Shown one piece after another: positions 45,754 through 54,900 of a stretch of DNA of 64,000 bases (positions are counted from its first letter, which is position 1; each line of letters starts with the position of its first letter). The position numbers and the translations under genes are program-made. Under the pieces are notes generated by a model. That model saw only the letters and a program-made list of their open reading frames with translations, had not been told where the DNA came from and did no database searches. The stretch lies in the NCBI GenBank assembly GCA_964575255.1, contig CAZNPZ010000003.1, forward strand, positions 1 to 64,000, written 5' to 3'. The stretch comes from JAEZHK01 sp964575255 (GTDB lineage Bacteria; Bacillota; Clostridia; Christensenellales; Aristaeellaceae).

Positions 45754-45769
45754 TAGAAAACGTTTTCTA
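45754..45769. promoter_or_regulatory. perfect 16-bp palindromic operator
   Basis: TAGAAAACGTTTTCTA is an exact palindrome with a central CG, the form bound by LacI/GalR-family repressors. It sits about 35 bp past the -10 element, so binding would block elongation or initiation. The LacI-family gene at 53727-54743, at the far end of this gene group, is the natural candidate regulator. Confidence 0.65.
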
Positions 45770-45810
45770 TTTCGATTCGAGGGCACCTGCCCGATCGGGG
45801 AGGTAGTACA

Positions 45811-46563
45811 TTGGCGTTGAACATCCTGTTCGTCGGCGAGTCCTGCTTCGCGCAAACCTTCGAGTTCAAGGGCTACAACAACTTTTCGGGCGTGCACTAC
45901 CACGAGGGCGCGCACCGGATGGTCGCGGCGCTCGAACCCTTCGGACACCGCATCACGCACATCCCATGCCACCTGGTCGCGCGCGATTTCCCGCGCACAG
46001 CGGAACCGTTGGCGGAATACGACGTGATCCTGTTCAGCGACGTCGGGGCCGATACGTTCCTGCTTCTGCCTGACATGGTCAGAACCGGAACGCGGGTGCC
46101 CAATCTTCTGAAGCTCGTCCGGGAGTACGTCCGAAATGGCGGCGGATTCGGCATGATCGGCGGATATATGACGTTCCAGGGCATCAACGCTGCCGCTCGC
46201 TACCACGCAACACCCATCGAAGAGATATTGCCGGTTTCAATCCAGCCCTACGACGACCGTGTGGAAGTGCCGGACGGCGCTGAATTATCCTGCGATCCGT
46301 CGAGTCATCCGGCGCTCAATGGGTTACCAGCCCAGTGGCCATACCTTCTCGGCTACAACCGCCTGACCGCGAAGCTCGGCGCGGAGGTGCTGGTTTCCTA
46401 TGAAAACGACCCGATCCTCACGCTGGGAACCTACGGCGAAGGCCGGACGTTCGCCTTCGCCGGGGACTGCGGCCCCCACTGGTCGCCCGCGCCATTCCAC
46501 ACCTGGGCGCATTACCCTTCGCTCTGGAACAACCTCTGCCTCTGGCTGGCGAAACAGATTTGA
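45811..46563 (+). CDS. glutamine amidotransferase-like (GATase1-like) protein
   Basis: 250 residues. The fold is class I glutamine amidotransferase-like (NILFVGESC, YDVILFSDVGADTFLL, GGGFGMIGGYMTFQG, GEGRTFAFAGDCGPHWSP). There is no clear nucleophile-elbow cysteine of the GxCxG kind, so amidotransferase activity is doubtful. Such proteins often lie beside ABC transporters in Clostridia and Rhizobia, and their function is unsettled. The start is TTG 45811 behind GGGAGG. Confidence 0.75.
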   Translation: MALNILFVGESCFAQTFEFKGYNNFSGVHYHEGAHRMVAALEPFGHRITHIPCHLVARDFPRTAEPLAEYDVILFSDVGADTFLLLPDMVRTGTRVPNLLKLVREYVRNGGGFGMIGGYMTFQGINAAARYHATPIEEILPVSIQPYDDRVEVPDGAELSCDPSSHPALNGLPAQWPYLLGYNRLTAKLGAEVLVSYENDPILTLGTYGEGRTFAFAGDCGPHWSPAPFHTWAHYPSLWNNLCLWLAKQI

Positions 46564-46613
46564 CGCTTTGCAGGGCGGCTACGCCCGCAAAACTTTAAGG
46601 AGGGGGAGCATCT

Positions 46614-48230
46614 ATGAAGAAGGTTCTGGGAATCCTGCTCGTCTTCGCGCTTCTATGCCCGATGACAGTGTTCGCGGAAGCATCGCCGTGGAACCTGGAA
46701 GTCGCGCTTTCCACCGAACCGATCTCGATGGACCCGCACGTCGGCAACGACTCCAACACCTCCACCGCGCTGATGCTGGGGCTGGAAGGCCTGCTCAACG
46801 TGGTGAACGGCAAGATTGAGCCGGGTATGGCGGAAAAATGGGAAGTGTCGGCGGACGGAACCGTCTACACATTCCACCTGCGCGACGCGGTCTGGTCGGA
46901 CGGCAAGGCGGTCACCGCGGGCGACTTCGCCGACACCTGGAAGCGGATGCTGACCCGGAAAGACGCGATGGATCTCGCGTACCTGATTTTCCCGATCAAG
47001 AACGCGCAGCAGATCAACGCGGGCACCAAGGACGTCAGCGAACTGGGCGTTCAGGTGGTGGACGACAAGACGCTGGTGGTCACGTTGGAGGCCGCCTATC
47101 CGTTCATGGTCACGCTGTTCTCCTCCTCCGCGATGCTCCCGATCCGGATTGACCTTGCCGAACAGTACGGCAACGCCTACGGCTCCGACGCCGACAAGAT
47201 GGCCTACAACGGGCCGTACCTGATGAAATCCTGGGCGCACAACGACCGGATGATCTTTGAGAAGAACCCCAATTACTGGAACAAGGACGCGATCGGCCCG
47301 GACGAGGTCACGCTGCTCCTGGTCGCGGACGACAACACCCGGAAGAACATGTTTGACACCGGCGAAATCTACTGGCTGGATCTGCCAGCCGGTATGATCT
47401 CAACCTATGAAGGTGCGGAAGGTTTCCAGTATTATTCCAGCGGCGGCGTTACCTTCATCGTGCTCAGCCACAAGGGTACGAGCGCGGAAAACGCCAAGAT
47501 CACTAAGAACCGTAATTTCCTGATGGCACTCTCTTCCGCGATTGACCGCGAAGGCCTTGTCAAGGCGATGTTCCCGAACTATGTGCCATTCACAGGCGTC
47601 ATCAATCCGGTCATCTCCGACGAGATGGGCGGCAAGTGGGGCGATACCTACGACGTGACCAATGTCTACCATAAAACCAACGCCGATCCCGAAGCCGCGA
47701 AAGCCTACATGGCGAAGGCCTGCGAGGAGCTTGGATACGCGTCCGGCGCGGACATGCCGACGTTTGACTTCATCACCACCTCCGCCGAGATTCAGCGCAC
47801 GCTCTCCGAGTACTTCCAGAGCGTGTGGGGTGAGACGCTGGGCATCAAGATCAACATCCGCCAGCTGGAGTTCGCGCAATACTACGAGAACCTGTACAAT
47901 GCGCCCTACGACATCGCGCGCACCGGCTGGGGTCCGGACTACGACGACCCATTCACCTACCTCGACATGTGGGACAGCCGCGGCGGCTGGAACAAGACCG
48001 GCTGGGTCGGCGAGAACTTCTACACGCTGACCGCTGAGGCCAACAAGCAGTCCGACTACAAGAAGCGCAACGACCTGTTCTTTGAGGCTGAAAAAATTCT
48101 TCTGACCGAAGCGCCGATCATCCCGCTGTACATGTCCCGCGCCGCGCTGGTCATCAGCCCGAAGATTCAGAACATCGGCATCAACACTTTCGGCGCGCGC
48201 TTCGACTTCAGGTACGCGAAGCTGGGCTGA
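46614..48230 (+). CDS. peptide/nickel-type ABC transporter substrate-binding protein (SBP family 5)
   Basis: 538 residues. The signal peptide (LGILLVFALLCPMTVFA before EAS) has no proper lipobox, since its cysteine is preceded by leucine. The mature protein begins VALSTEPISMDPHVGNDSNTS, the usual opening of OppA/DppA proteins, and contains AYNGPYLMKSW and YDIARTGWGPDYDDPFTYLDMW, typical of oligopeptide binders. It has AAGGAGGGGG upstream. It feeds the DppBCDF-like system that follows, and the M24 peptidase then trims the cargo. Confidence 0.9.
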   Translation: MKKVLGILLVFALLCPMTVFAEASPWNLEVALSTEPISMDPHVGNDSNTSTALMLGLEGLLNVVNGKIEPGMAEKWEVSADGTVYTFHLRDAVWSDGKAVTAGDFADTWKRMLTRKDAMDLAYLIFPIKNAQQINAGTKDVSELGVQVVDDKTLVVTLEAAYPFMVTLFSSSAMLPIRIDLAEQYGNAYGSDADKMAYNGPYLMKSWAHNDRMIFEKNPNYWNKDAIGPDEVTLLLVADDNTRKNMFDTGEIYWLDLPAGMISTYEGAEGFQYYSSGGVTFIVLSHKGTSAENAKITKNRNFLMALSSAIDREGLVKAMFPNYVPFTGVINPVISDEMGGKWGDTYDVTNVYHKTNADPEAAKAYMAKACEELGYASGADMPTFDFITTSAEIQRTLSEYFQSVWGETLGIKINIRQLEFAQYYENLYNAPYDIARTGWGPDYDDPFTYLDMWDSRGGWNKTGWVGENFYTLTAEANKQSDYKKRNDLFFEAEKILLTEAPIIPLYMSRAALVISPKIQNIGINTFGARFDFRYAKLG

Positions 48231-48263
48231 CATCCCGTCACGAATCGTATCGTTTCCGCCATA

Positions 48264-48293
48264 CGAGAGGGGCGCACTTCGCCGCCCCTCTCG
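48264..48293 (+). promoter_or_regulatory. intercistronic stem-loop after the peptide-binding gene
   Basis: CGAGAGGGGCG (48264-48274) pairs perfectly with CGCCCCTCTCG (48283-48293) around an 8-base loop, and no T-run follows. The position is the same as for the stems after the BMP and minus-strand sugar-binding genes. Confidence 0.62.
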
Positions 48294-48324
48294 GCGATCA
48301 ACCTCAAGTGATCGAGGTGTTTCC

Positions 48325-49245
48325 ATGAAACTGACGCGATTTGTCGTAAAGCGCGTATGGGTGTCACTGATCATGCTGTTCCTGCTCGTCACAATTTCCT
48401 TTTTTATGGTCAAGCTGATTCCCGGCAGCCCGTTTACCAGCGACAAGATGCAGGCGGGCAACAAAGCGGCGATCTACGCGTACTACGGCCTGGACAAGCC
48501 TGTCTGGCAGCAGTACTTCGTATACATGGGGAACCTGCTCCGGGGGAACCTCGGCACCTCCTACAAAATTCGCGCGGTGTCGGTCAACCAGATCATCGCG
48601 GACGCGTTTCCGTATTCGCTGGATCTGGGGCTCCGCGCGATCGGATTCGCGCTGACGATGGGTCTATTGCTCGGCATCCTCGCCGCCTACCGGCGCGGCC
48701 GCGCTATGGACAGCTTTTCAATGGTCGTCGCGATCATCGGCACGTCGGTGCCGTCGTTCATCGTCGGCTTCTTCATTCAATACTTTTTCGCGGTGAAACT
48801 GAAATGGTTCCCGGTGGCGCAGTACGAGGGCTTCGCGAACACGGTGCTGCCGACGTTCGCGCTGGGTCTTGGCATGCTCGCGACCATCGCGAAGTACACG
48901 CGCACCAGCATGCTGGAGGTCATCTCCGCGGACTTCGTCAAGACCGCGGACGCCAAAGGGCTTTCCAAATCCCGGATCATCCTGACACACCAGCTCCGAA
49001 ACGCGCTGATGCCGGTGGTGACGCTACTCGGGCCGATGGTCGCCAGCGTGATCACGGGCACGTTCGTCGTGGAGAACGTGTTTGCGATCCCCGGACTCGG
49101 CCGCCATTACGTCACTTCGGTGCAGAACCTTGATTATACGCTGATCACCGGGCTTACGATCTTCTTCGCGGCGCTGCTCGTCCTGATGAACCTGATCGTG
49201 GACGTCATCTACGCGCTGATCGATCCTCGCATCCGGCTTGAATGA
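48325..49245 (+). CDS. peptide ABC transporter permease (DppB-like)
   Basis: 306 residues, six membrane helices. The N-terminal RFVVKRVWVSLIMLFLLVTISFFMVKLIPGSPF and the loop FVKTADAKGLSKSRIILTHQLRNAL (the EAA motif facing the ATPase) are diagnostic of DppB/OppB. It ends with IVDVIYALIDPRIRLE, the normal C-terminus. RBS GAGG lies upstream of ATG 48325. Confidence 0.92.
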   Translation: MKLTRFVVKRVWVSLIMLFLLVTISFFMVKLIPGSPFTSDKMQAGNKAAIYAYYGLDKPVWQQYFVYMGNLLRGNLGTSYKIRAVSVNQIIADAFPYSLDLGLRAIGFALTMGLLLGILAAYRRGRAMDSFSMVVAIIGTSVPSFIVGFFIQYFFAVKLKWFPVAQYEGFANTVLPTFALGLGMLATIAKYTRTSMLEVISADFVKTADAKGLSKSRIILTHQLRNALMPVVTLLGPMVASVITGTFVVENVFAIPGLGRHYVTSVQNLDYTLITGLTIFFAALLVLMNLIVDVIYALIDPRIRLE

Positions 49246-49307
49246 TATACAGGATTTCGTGAGCGGCGACAACCCGCCGCGACAGAAATGTTGAAAGGGA
49301 GATGCCG

Positions 49308-50225
49308 ATGGACGCACCGCGCTCAAACGCCTTTGAGCACGTCGGCGTGCGCCCGGAAGAAGCCGAGCGCATCCGGCGAAAACCGCAGACTTACCTTCAG
49401 GACGCGGCGCGCCGCTTCCGCGAAAACCGCGCGGCGACGGTGGGCATGGCGCTTCTGATCCTGATCGTCCTGTTCACCATGATCGGGCCGATGGCCGTGC
49501 CCTACGCCTACGACAAGACCGATCTTCTCTCGGCCAACCAGGGGCCGAGCGCCGCGCACTGGTTCGGAACCGACGAACTGGGGCGCGACATGTGGGCGCG
49601 CGTTTGGCGCGGCGGGCGCATCTCGATCCTGATCGGCATCCTGGCGGCGCTGTTGCAGGCGTCCATCGGCATCGTGATGGGCAGCATCGCGGGCTTTGTC
49701 GGCGGGAAGACGGACAACCTGATCATGCGGCTGGTGGAGTTTCTGATGGCGTTCCCGTATCTCGTATGGGTGACGCTTCTGATGATGGTGACCGGCTCCG
49801 GCGTGCTGCCGATGATCCTGGCGCTGGCGTTGACCGGCTGGCTTTCGATGGCGCGTCTGGTGCGCGGGCAGATCCTGTCGCTGAAGAATGAAGATTACGT
49901 GCTGGCCGCGCAGTCGCTGGGCGCGGACGGGCGGCACATTGTCCTTCGTCATATGATCCCGAACACCATGGGCGTCATCATCGTCAACATGACCTTTGCG
50001 ATTCCGGGCGCGATCTTCTCCGAGGCATTTTTGAGCTTCATCGGCATCGGCATCCAGTCGCCGGAGACATCCTGGGGCCTCCTGGTCAGCATGGGCATGA
50101 AGCAGATTTACCAGTATCCTCTCCGGCTTCTGATCCCCTGCGTGTGCATCAGCCTGACGATGCTCTCGCTGCAGCTGATCGGCGACGGGCTGCGCGACGC
50201 GCTAGACCCGAAGCTTCGGAGGTAG
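49308..50225 (+). CDS. peptide ABC transporter permease (DppC-like)
   Basis: 305 residues. A cytosolic lead with QTYLQDAARRFRENRAATVGMALL precedes TM1. HWFGTDELGRDMWARVWRGGRISI is the DppC hallmark, and VLAAQSLGADGRHIVLRHMIPN the EAA loop. ATG 49308 gives six bases from GGGAG; ATG 49302 would be directly attached to it. It is partner of the preceding permease. Confidence 0.92.
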   Translation: MDAPRSNAFEHVGVRPEEAERIRRKPQTYLQDAARRFRENRAATVGMALLILIVLFTMIGPMAVPYAYDKTDLLSANQGPSAAHWFGTDELGRDMWARVWRGGRISILIGILAALLQASIGIVMGSIAGFVGGKTDNLIMRLVEFLMAFPYLVWVTLLMMVTGSGVLPMILALALTGWLSMARLVRGQILSLKNEDYVLAAQSLGADGRHIVLRHMIPNTMGVIIVNMTFAIPGAIFSEAFLSFIGIGIQSPETSWGLLVSMGMKQIYQYPLRLLIPCVCISLTMLSLQLIGDGLRDALDPKLRR

Positions 50226-50228
50226 GCG

Positions 50229-51266
50229 ATGGCAGAGATATTATTGGAGGTTCGGGATTTCAGCGTGTCGTTCAGGACCTACGCGGGCGAGGTTCAGGCG
50301 GTGCGCGGCGTGAGTTTTGCGATTGAAGCAAGCGAAATCGTCGCGATCGTCGGCGAGTCCGGCAGCGGCAAGAGCGTTTTGACCCAGTCGCTGGTAAAGC
50401 TCCTGCCGCCGCCCGCGTTCATAAAGAGCGGAGCGGTGCGCTACGACGGGAAAGATCTCACCAAACTCTCTTTCAAGCAACTGCGTAAAATCAAGGGCAG
50501 CGAGATCGCTTACGTGTTTCAGGATCCGATGACCAGCCTGAACCCGACGATCAAAATCGGCCGTCAGGTCGTCGAGGGCATCCGCGCCCACGCGCACGTC
50601 TCGCGCGAGGAAGCCCGCGAGCGGGCGGTGGCGCTTCTCAAAAACGCGGGCATCCCGGAACCTGAAAAGCGGATGGAACAGTACCCGCATGAACTCTCCG
50701 GCGGCATGCGCCAGCGGGTGATGATCGCCATCGCCATCGCGATGAACCCACGCCTGATGATCGCGGACGAGCCGACCACCGCGCTGGACGTGACGATCCA
50801 GTCCCAGATTCTGGGCACGCTGAAGGCGCTCAACCGGGAGCGGAACATGGCGCTGATTTTGATCACCCACGACATGGGCATCGTCGCCAGCATGGCCAGC
50901 CGCGTGATCGTCATGTACGGCGGGCGGATCGTGGAGAGCGGGAGCGTTCTTGAAACCTTCGAATCGGCGCGGCACCCCTACACGCGCGCGCTGCTGGCCG
51001 CGGTGCCGCGGCTGGACAAAGAAACGGACAGGCCGCTGGAGTACATCGTCGGCTCGCCGCCCGACATGATCGAACCGCCCGCGGGCTGCCCATTCGCGCC
51101 GCGCTGCCGGTACTCGATGCGGGTCTGCCATGAGGAAGCGCCGCCTTGCGTTCCATACTCCGCCACCCATGAGGCGCACTGCTTCCTTTCGGAGGCAGGC
51201 ACCGCCGACGCGCGTGCGCAATTTGAACGGGATTATACGGCGCAGGAAACGGAGGCGCGCCCATGA
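50229..51266 (+). CDS. peptide ABC transporter ATP-binding protein (DppD-like)
   Basis: 345 residues. Walker A is GESGSGKSV, the signature LSGGMRQRV, and Walker B LMIADEPTTALD. The C-terminal oligopeptide-transporter extension has CPFAPRCRYSMRVC, which may bind a 4Fe-4S cluster or zinc. It starts 3 bp after the permease stop and overlaps the next ATPase gene as ATGA (51263-51266). Confidence 0.93.
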   Translation: MAEILLEVRDFSVSFRTYAGEVQAVRGVSFAIEASEIVAIVGESGSGKSVLTQSLVKLLPPPAFIKSGAVRYDGKDLTKLSFKQLRKIKGSEIAYVFQDPMTSLNPTIKIGRQVVEGIRAHAHVSREEARERAVALLKNAGIPEPEKRMEQYPHELSGGMRQRVMIAIAIAMNPRLMIADEPTTALDVTIQSQILGTLKALNRERNMALILITHDMGIVASMASRVIVMYGGRIVESGSVLETFESARHPYTRALLAAVPRLDKETDRPLEYIVGSPPDMIEPPAGCPFAPRCRYSMRVCHEEAPPCVPYSATHEAHCFLSEAGTADARAQFERDYTAQETEARP

Positions 51267-52224
51267 GCGGCAACCTCGTTGAAGTCCGGAACCTGACGAA
51301 GCACTTTGAGATGGCGGGCGCACGCTGAAGGCGGTCGACGGCGTCAGTTTTGACATCCGGCGCGGTGAGATTTTGGGCCTCGTCGGCGAATCCGGCTGCG
51401 GCAAGACCACGCTGGGGCGCTGCGTGAAGCTTCTGTATCCGATCACCTCCGGAGAAGTGCGCTTTGACGGCGAGGCGGTGAATCGCGACGACCGCGCCGC
51501 GATGAAGCGGTTCGCGCAGCGCGCGCAGATGATCTTTCAGGATCCCTATTCGTCGCTCGACCCCAGGATGACGGTCGCGGAGATCATCGCGGAGGGTATG
51601 GAAATCCACAGCCTCCACACCGCCGCGGCACGGCGTGAAAAGGTCGTGGAGTTGTTGGAACTCGTCGGGCTCAGCCGCGAGCACGCGAACCGCTTTCCGC
51701 ACGAGTTCTCCGGCGGGCAGCGCCAGCGGGTCGGCATCGCGCGCGCCCTTGCGCTGGGGCCGGAGTTTCTGGTGTGCGATGAGCCGATCTCGGCGCTGGA
51801 CGTCTCCATCCAGGCGCAGGTGATCAATCTGTTCAAGGAACTGAAGGAACGACTGAACCTGACGTACCTGTTCATCGCGCACGATCTTTCGATGGTGAAG
51901 TACATCTCCGACCGCGTCGCGGTCATGTATCTTGGAAAGATCGTCGAGATCGCGGATTCGGCAAACATGTACCGCCATCCGCTCCACCCGTACACGTCGT
52001 TTCTGATGTCCGCGATCCCGATCCCGAACCCCCGGATCGAGGCTGCAAGGCCTCACCTCGAGCCGGGAAACGAAATGCCAAGCCCCATCGACCTACCAGC
52101 CGGGTGCAGTTTCAGTCCCCGCTGCCGGTATGCCACCCCGGAATGCGCTATGGCGACGCCCGAACTTACCGAAGTCGAACCCGGCCACTTCGCGGCCTGC
52201 GCGCGGGCTAGAAAATCCGTTTGA
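51263..52224 (+). pseudogene. peptide ABC transporter ATP-binding protein (DppF-like), frameshifted
   Basis: The gene starts at ATG 51263 (MSGNLVEVRNLTKHFEMAG) but reaches TGA at 51326. The family sequence resumes in the next frame at 51322 as TLKAVDGVSFDIRRGEILGL and runs to 52224. A single G missing from a GGCGGC-like context near 51317-51321 would restore it. The downstream part is otherwise intact: GESGCGKTT, FSGGQRQRV, LVCDEPISALD, and C-terminal CSFSPRCRYATPEC. Either the transporter lost this subunit recently or the base was dropped in sequencing. Internal re-initiation would give a protein without the first strand. Confidence 0.8.
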
Positions 52225-52246
52225 CATTGTGAAAGGAGTCCTCCCA

Positions 52247-53434
52247 ATGTTCACCCCGGAACTTCTCAAGGTTCGCATGGAGCGCGCATACAGGGCGCTT
52301 CGGGAATTTGACGTGGACGCGTGGATCTCCGTCGGGCGCGAAACCCATTTCACCGAGGAACCGGCGCTCAGGTTCTTGCTGCCCGCCGACGTGCTGCCCG
52401 CGTGCGCGCTGATCGTCACGCGGGAGAAGAGCGTCATCCTCGTCGGCGCGCTGGAGGCAGAAGAGATGGAAGCCTACAGCCCGGCGACGGAGGTGCTCTC
52501 ATACCGGGGCGACGTGTTCGAGGCGATGCTGACGGAGACAATCGGGAAATTGATGCCGCTGCGGCGCGTCGCGCTGAACTTCTCGGAGGTCGACCCGTCC
52601 TCGGACGGCCTGAGCCTGACGCAGTACAAGCGGCTTATGCGCTGCTTTCAGGCCGTCGGGTTCGACGGGGAACTGATCTCATCCTCAAACATCATGAAGC
52701 GCGTGCGCGGGCAGAAGTCGCAGGCGGAAGTGGACGGAATCGAGCGCACGGTGCTCGCTGCGATGAAGATCTACGATTCGGCGCGCGGCGCGCTGCACAG
52801 TGGCATGTCCGGTGCGGACATCCAGCGGTATTTTCAGGAGCAGGTGCACGCGATCGGCGCGGAGTTCTCCTGGCCCAAGGCCGGAAACCCGTTCGTGTCG
52901 GTCGGCGCGCGCTCCAGCTACCTGTGCAAACGTCCGCCCGCGGACGTGTTCGCGCAGCCCGGCGACCTGATCAACGTGGACTTTGGGCTTCGAATCGGGG
53001 ACTTCGGGTCGGACAACCAGCGCTCGTTCTACGTGCTGGCGGAGGGCGAAACTGAGGCGCCGGAGGAAGTCACGCGCGCGTTTCACGCGGTGCAGGCCGC
53101 GATTCGCGCGGCGGTAAAGGTGAGCGCGCCGGGCGTGTACGCCACCGTGCCCAGGGACGCGGCCAACGAGGTGTTCGAGTCGCTGGGCTATCCGAAGGTG
53201 GGCGGGCTGGGACACGAACTGGGCACGTTCGCGCACGAGGGCGGCATGCGCATCGGGTCGGAGTATGCGATTCAGGAACTGGATCAGCACCTGGAGGAGG
53301 GCATGACCTTCACGATGGAACCAGCCATCATCACCAGCCACGGCCGCCTGTGTCAGGAGGAAGTGGTGGCGATCACAAAGGACGGCTGCCGGTTCCTGTC
53401 GATCCCGCAGAAGGAAGTCTGGCTGATCCGGTAA
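52247..53434 (+). CDS. M24-family metallopeptidase (Xaa-Pro aminopeptidase-like)
   Basis: 395 residues. The N-terminal creatinase-like domain (residues ~1-150) is followed by the pita-bread catalytic domain. All five metal ligands are visible: D in NVDFGLR, D in GDFGSDNQR, H in GLGHELGTF, E in FTMEPAI and E in CQEEVVAI. The enzyme would release N-terminal residues before proline from imported peptides in the cytoplasm. ATG 52247 follows AAAGGAG; the open frame upstream lies in the ATPase gene. The stop TAA lies against the last hairpin of repeat copy B. Confidence 0.92.
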   Translation: MFTPELLKVRMERAYRALREFDVDAWISVGRETHFTEEPALRFLLPADVLPACALIVTREKSVILVGALEAEEMEAYSPATEVLSYRGDVFEAMLTETIGKLMPLRRVALNFSEVDPSSDGLSLTQYKRLMRCFQAVGFDGELISSSNIMKRVRGQKSQAEVDGIERTVLAAMKIYDSARGALHSGMSGADIQRYFQEQVHAIGAEFSWPKAGNPFVSVGARSSYLCKRPPADVFAQPGDLINVDFGLRIGDFGSDNQRSFYVLAEGETEAPEEVTRAFHAVQAAIRAAVKVSAPGVYATVPRDAANEVFESLGYPKVGGLGHELGTFAHEGGMRIGSEYAIQELDQHLEEGMTFTMEPAIITSHGRLCQEEVVAITKDGCRFLSIPQKEVWLIR

Positions 53435-53435
53435 T

Positions 53436-53708
53436 GCGTGTCGACATGGTCGACACGCGCAAAGGGAATCTGCTTCGCATCTGTCCTTTGCATTTGGAAC
53501 AGGGCTGGTTCCGTGAGATTCTTCGGAATTTCCGTGCGGGAACCGGCACGGGTGTGCTTTCCCCATCGGCCGGGCAAGCTCGGCCTTTGGGGGAAAGCCA
53601 AATCCACCGCGCAGGTCGCTGGATTTGATTAAGCGTCGAGAGGGCTTCGGCACCCCCCCTGACACCCTCCCAGAGGTGATTGACGGAGCGCGGCAGACGC
53701 CGCGCTCC
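53436..53708 (-). repeat. multi-hairpin structured repeat, copy B
   Basis: Minus-strand counterpart of 8667-8979. It opens (53708-53685) with a 10-bp hairpin GGAGCGCGGC / GCCGCGCTCC, in the place of copy A's AGCCCACGCGGA stem but unrelated in sequence. The 71-nt core (53626-53556) differs from copy A at four positions. The CGAA-loop hairpin, the GCAAAG/CTTTGC stem and the final GCGTGTCGAC/GTCGACACGC hairpin (53458-53436) all recur, with compensating changes in several pairs. It sits directly downstream of the LacI gene in sense orientation and antisense to the M24 gene's 3' flank. The outer flanking hairpin of copy A is absent. Confidence 0.75.
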
Positions 53709-53726
53709 GATGCCATACGCAGACGA

Positions 53727-54743
53727 CTACAGAAGCGTGCGCACCGAATTGCCGTAGACGATCTCGGACTTCAGGATTTCCACGACTCGGTCGCCGCCGC
53801 CCCGGATGCGCCGGACGGTCAGACTGCCCGCGCGCACGCCCAGCGCCAGCAGATCCTGGTCAACATGAGTCAATTGCGTGTCCAGCATCCACGGCAGCGA
53901 AATATCCCCGTAGGAGACGATGGATATATCGCCAGGGACTTTGAGGCGATGCGCCATCAGCGCGTGCAGCGTGTCCTCGGTGCGTCGGTTGTTGGTGCAG
54001 TACATCGCGGTCGGCCATTCTTCTCTTGGCAGGGTTTCCAGGAGTTTAGAGGTCGCCTGATAGGCGGTGCCGTTGCCCGCGTCCACAATCAGGCGCGGAT
54101 CGATCTCGATCCCCGCGTCCCTGAGTGCCTGAAGGTAGCCTTCGTGGCGCAGCGTGGAGGTGGAGACCGTCAATGTGCCGTTGATTGCCGCGATACGCCG
54201 GTGCCCGCGCTCGATCAGGTGGGCGGTGATCCTGCGCGATGCGTCCAGGTTGTCCTCGCTGACGCTGTCGGTTGCAAAATCGTCCAGCACCCGGTCGACC
54301 AGGATGATCGGAACGCCGGTGCCGGTTAGGTTGCGAAAGTACGTGCCGTTTGGTTGACAGGTGGTTGTGACGATCGCCGCCACGTCGTTTTCCAGCATCA
54401 TCTCGACGATGTCGTGTTCTTTCACAGGGTCCTCATAGTGCGCCGCGATGATGATCGAGTAGCCGAAGCGGGAGAGCTCGGCTTCCAGCCCCTTCACCAA
54501 CTGCATGAAAAAAAGGTTGGAAAGGTCCGCGACCACGACGCCCACCATGCGGCTTTTGCGCGTCTTCAGGCTGCGCGCGGGTACGTTGGGCCGGTAGCCG
54601 AGCTGGTCAATCGCGGCCCACACGGCGGCACGCACCGCGTCGCTGACAGGGTAGTTGCCGTTGATCACGCGGGAGACCGTCGCGATGCCGACGCCCGACA
54701 GCTTCGCCACATCCTTGATGGTGGCTTTGCCGTCCGTCTGCAT
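53727..54743 (-). CDS. LacI-family transcriptional repressor
   Basis: 338 residues. The helix-turn-helix ATIKDVAKLSGVGIATVSRVINGNYPVS and hinge LGYRPNVPARSLKT are classic. The remainder is a periplasmic-binding-like sensor (VGVVVADLSNLFFMQLVKGLEAEL, PIILVDRVLDD, DISIVSYGDISLPWML). ATG 54743 is chosen over 54776 because the promoter's predicted start point is near 54775 and GAGGCG lies before 54743. The palindrome at 45754-45769 is its likely operator. The effector is probably a sugar or amino sugar. Confidence 0.9.
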   Translation of the reverse strand: MQTDGKATIKDVAKLSGVGIATVSRVINGNYPVSDAVRAAVWAAIDQLGYRPNVPARSLKTRKSRMVGVVVADLSNLFFMQLVKGLEAELSRFGYSIIIAAHYEDPVKEHDIVEMMLENDVAAIVTTTCQPNGTYFRNLTGTGVPIILVDRVLDDFATDSVSEDNLDASRRITAHLIERGHRRIAAINGTLTVSTSTLRHEGYLQALRDAGIEIDPRLIVDAGNGTAYQATSKLLETLPREEWPTAMYCTNNRRTEDTLHALMAHRLKVPGDISIVSYGDISLPWMLDTQLTHVDQDLLALGVRAGSLTVRRIRGGGDRVVEILKSEIVYGNSVRTLL

Positions 54744-54781
54744 GCGCGTTCGCCTCGATTCTGTCTGTTGTTCCATGCGCT

Positions 54782-54810
54782 ATTATACTGGATTTTTCCT
54801 CTTGCGTCAA
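54782..54810 (-). promoter_or_regulatory. promoter of the LacI-family gene
   Basis: Minus strand TTGACG (54810-54805), 17-bp spacer, TATAAT (54787-54782). Confidence 0.75.
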
Positions 54811-54837
54811 AAGCGCAGCTTCGGATTTGATCCCGTC

Positions 54838-54866
54838 TTGCCGGTGAAAACCCGCTGTGATACAAT
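54838..54866 (+). promoter_or_regulatory. promoter of the NIPSNAP gene
   Basis: TTGCCG (54838-54843), 17-bp spacer, TACAAT (54861-54866), 35 bp before the start codon. The same two hexamers are used at 44681-44709. Confidence 0.65.
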
Positions 54867-54900
54867 ACCAACATCCGACTGAAGTGAGAGGAGCATTCCC

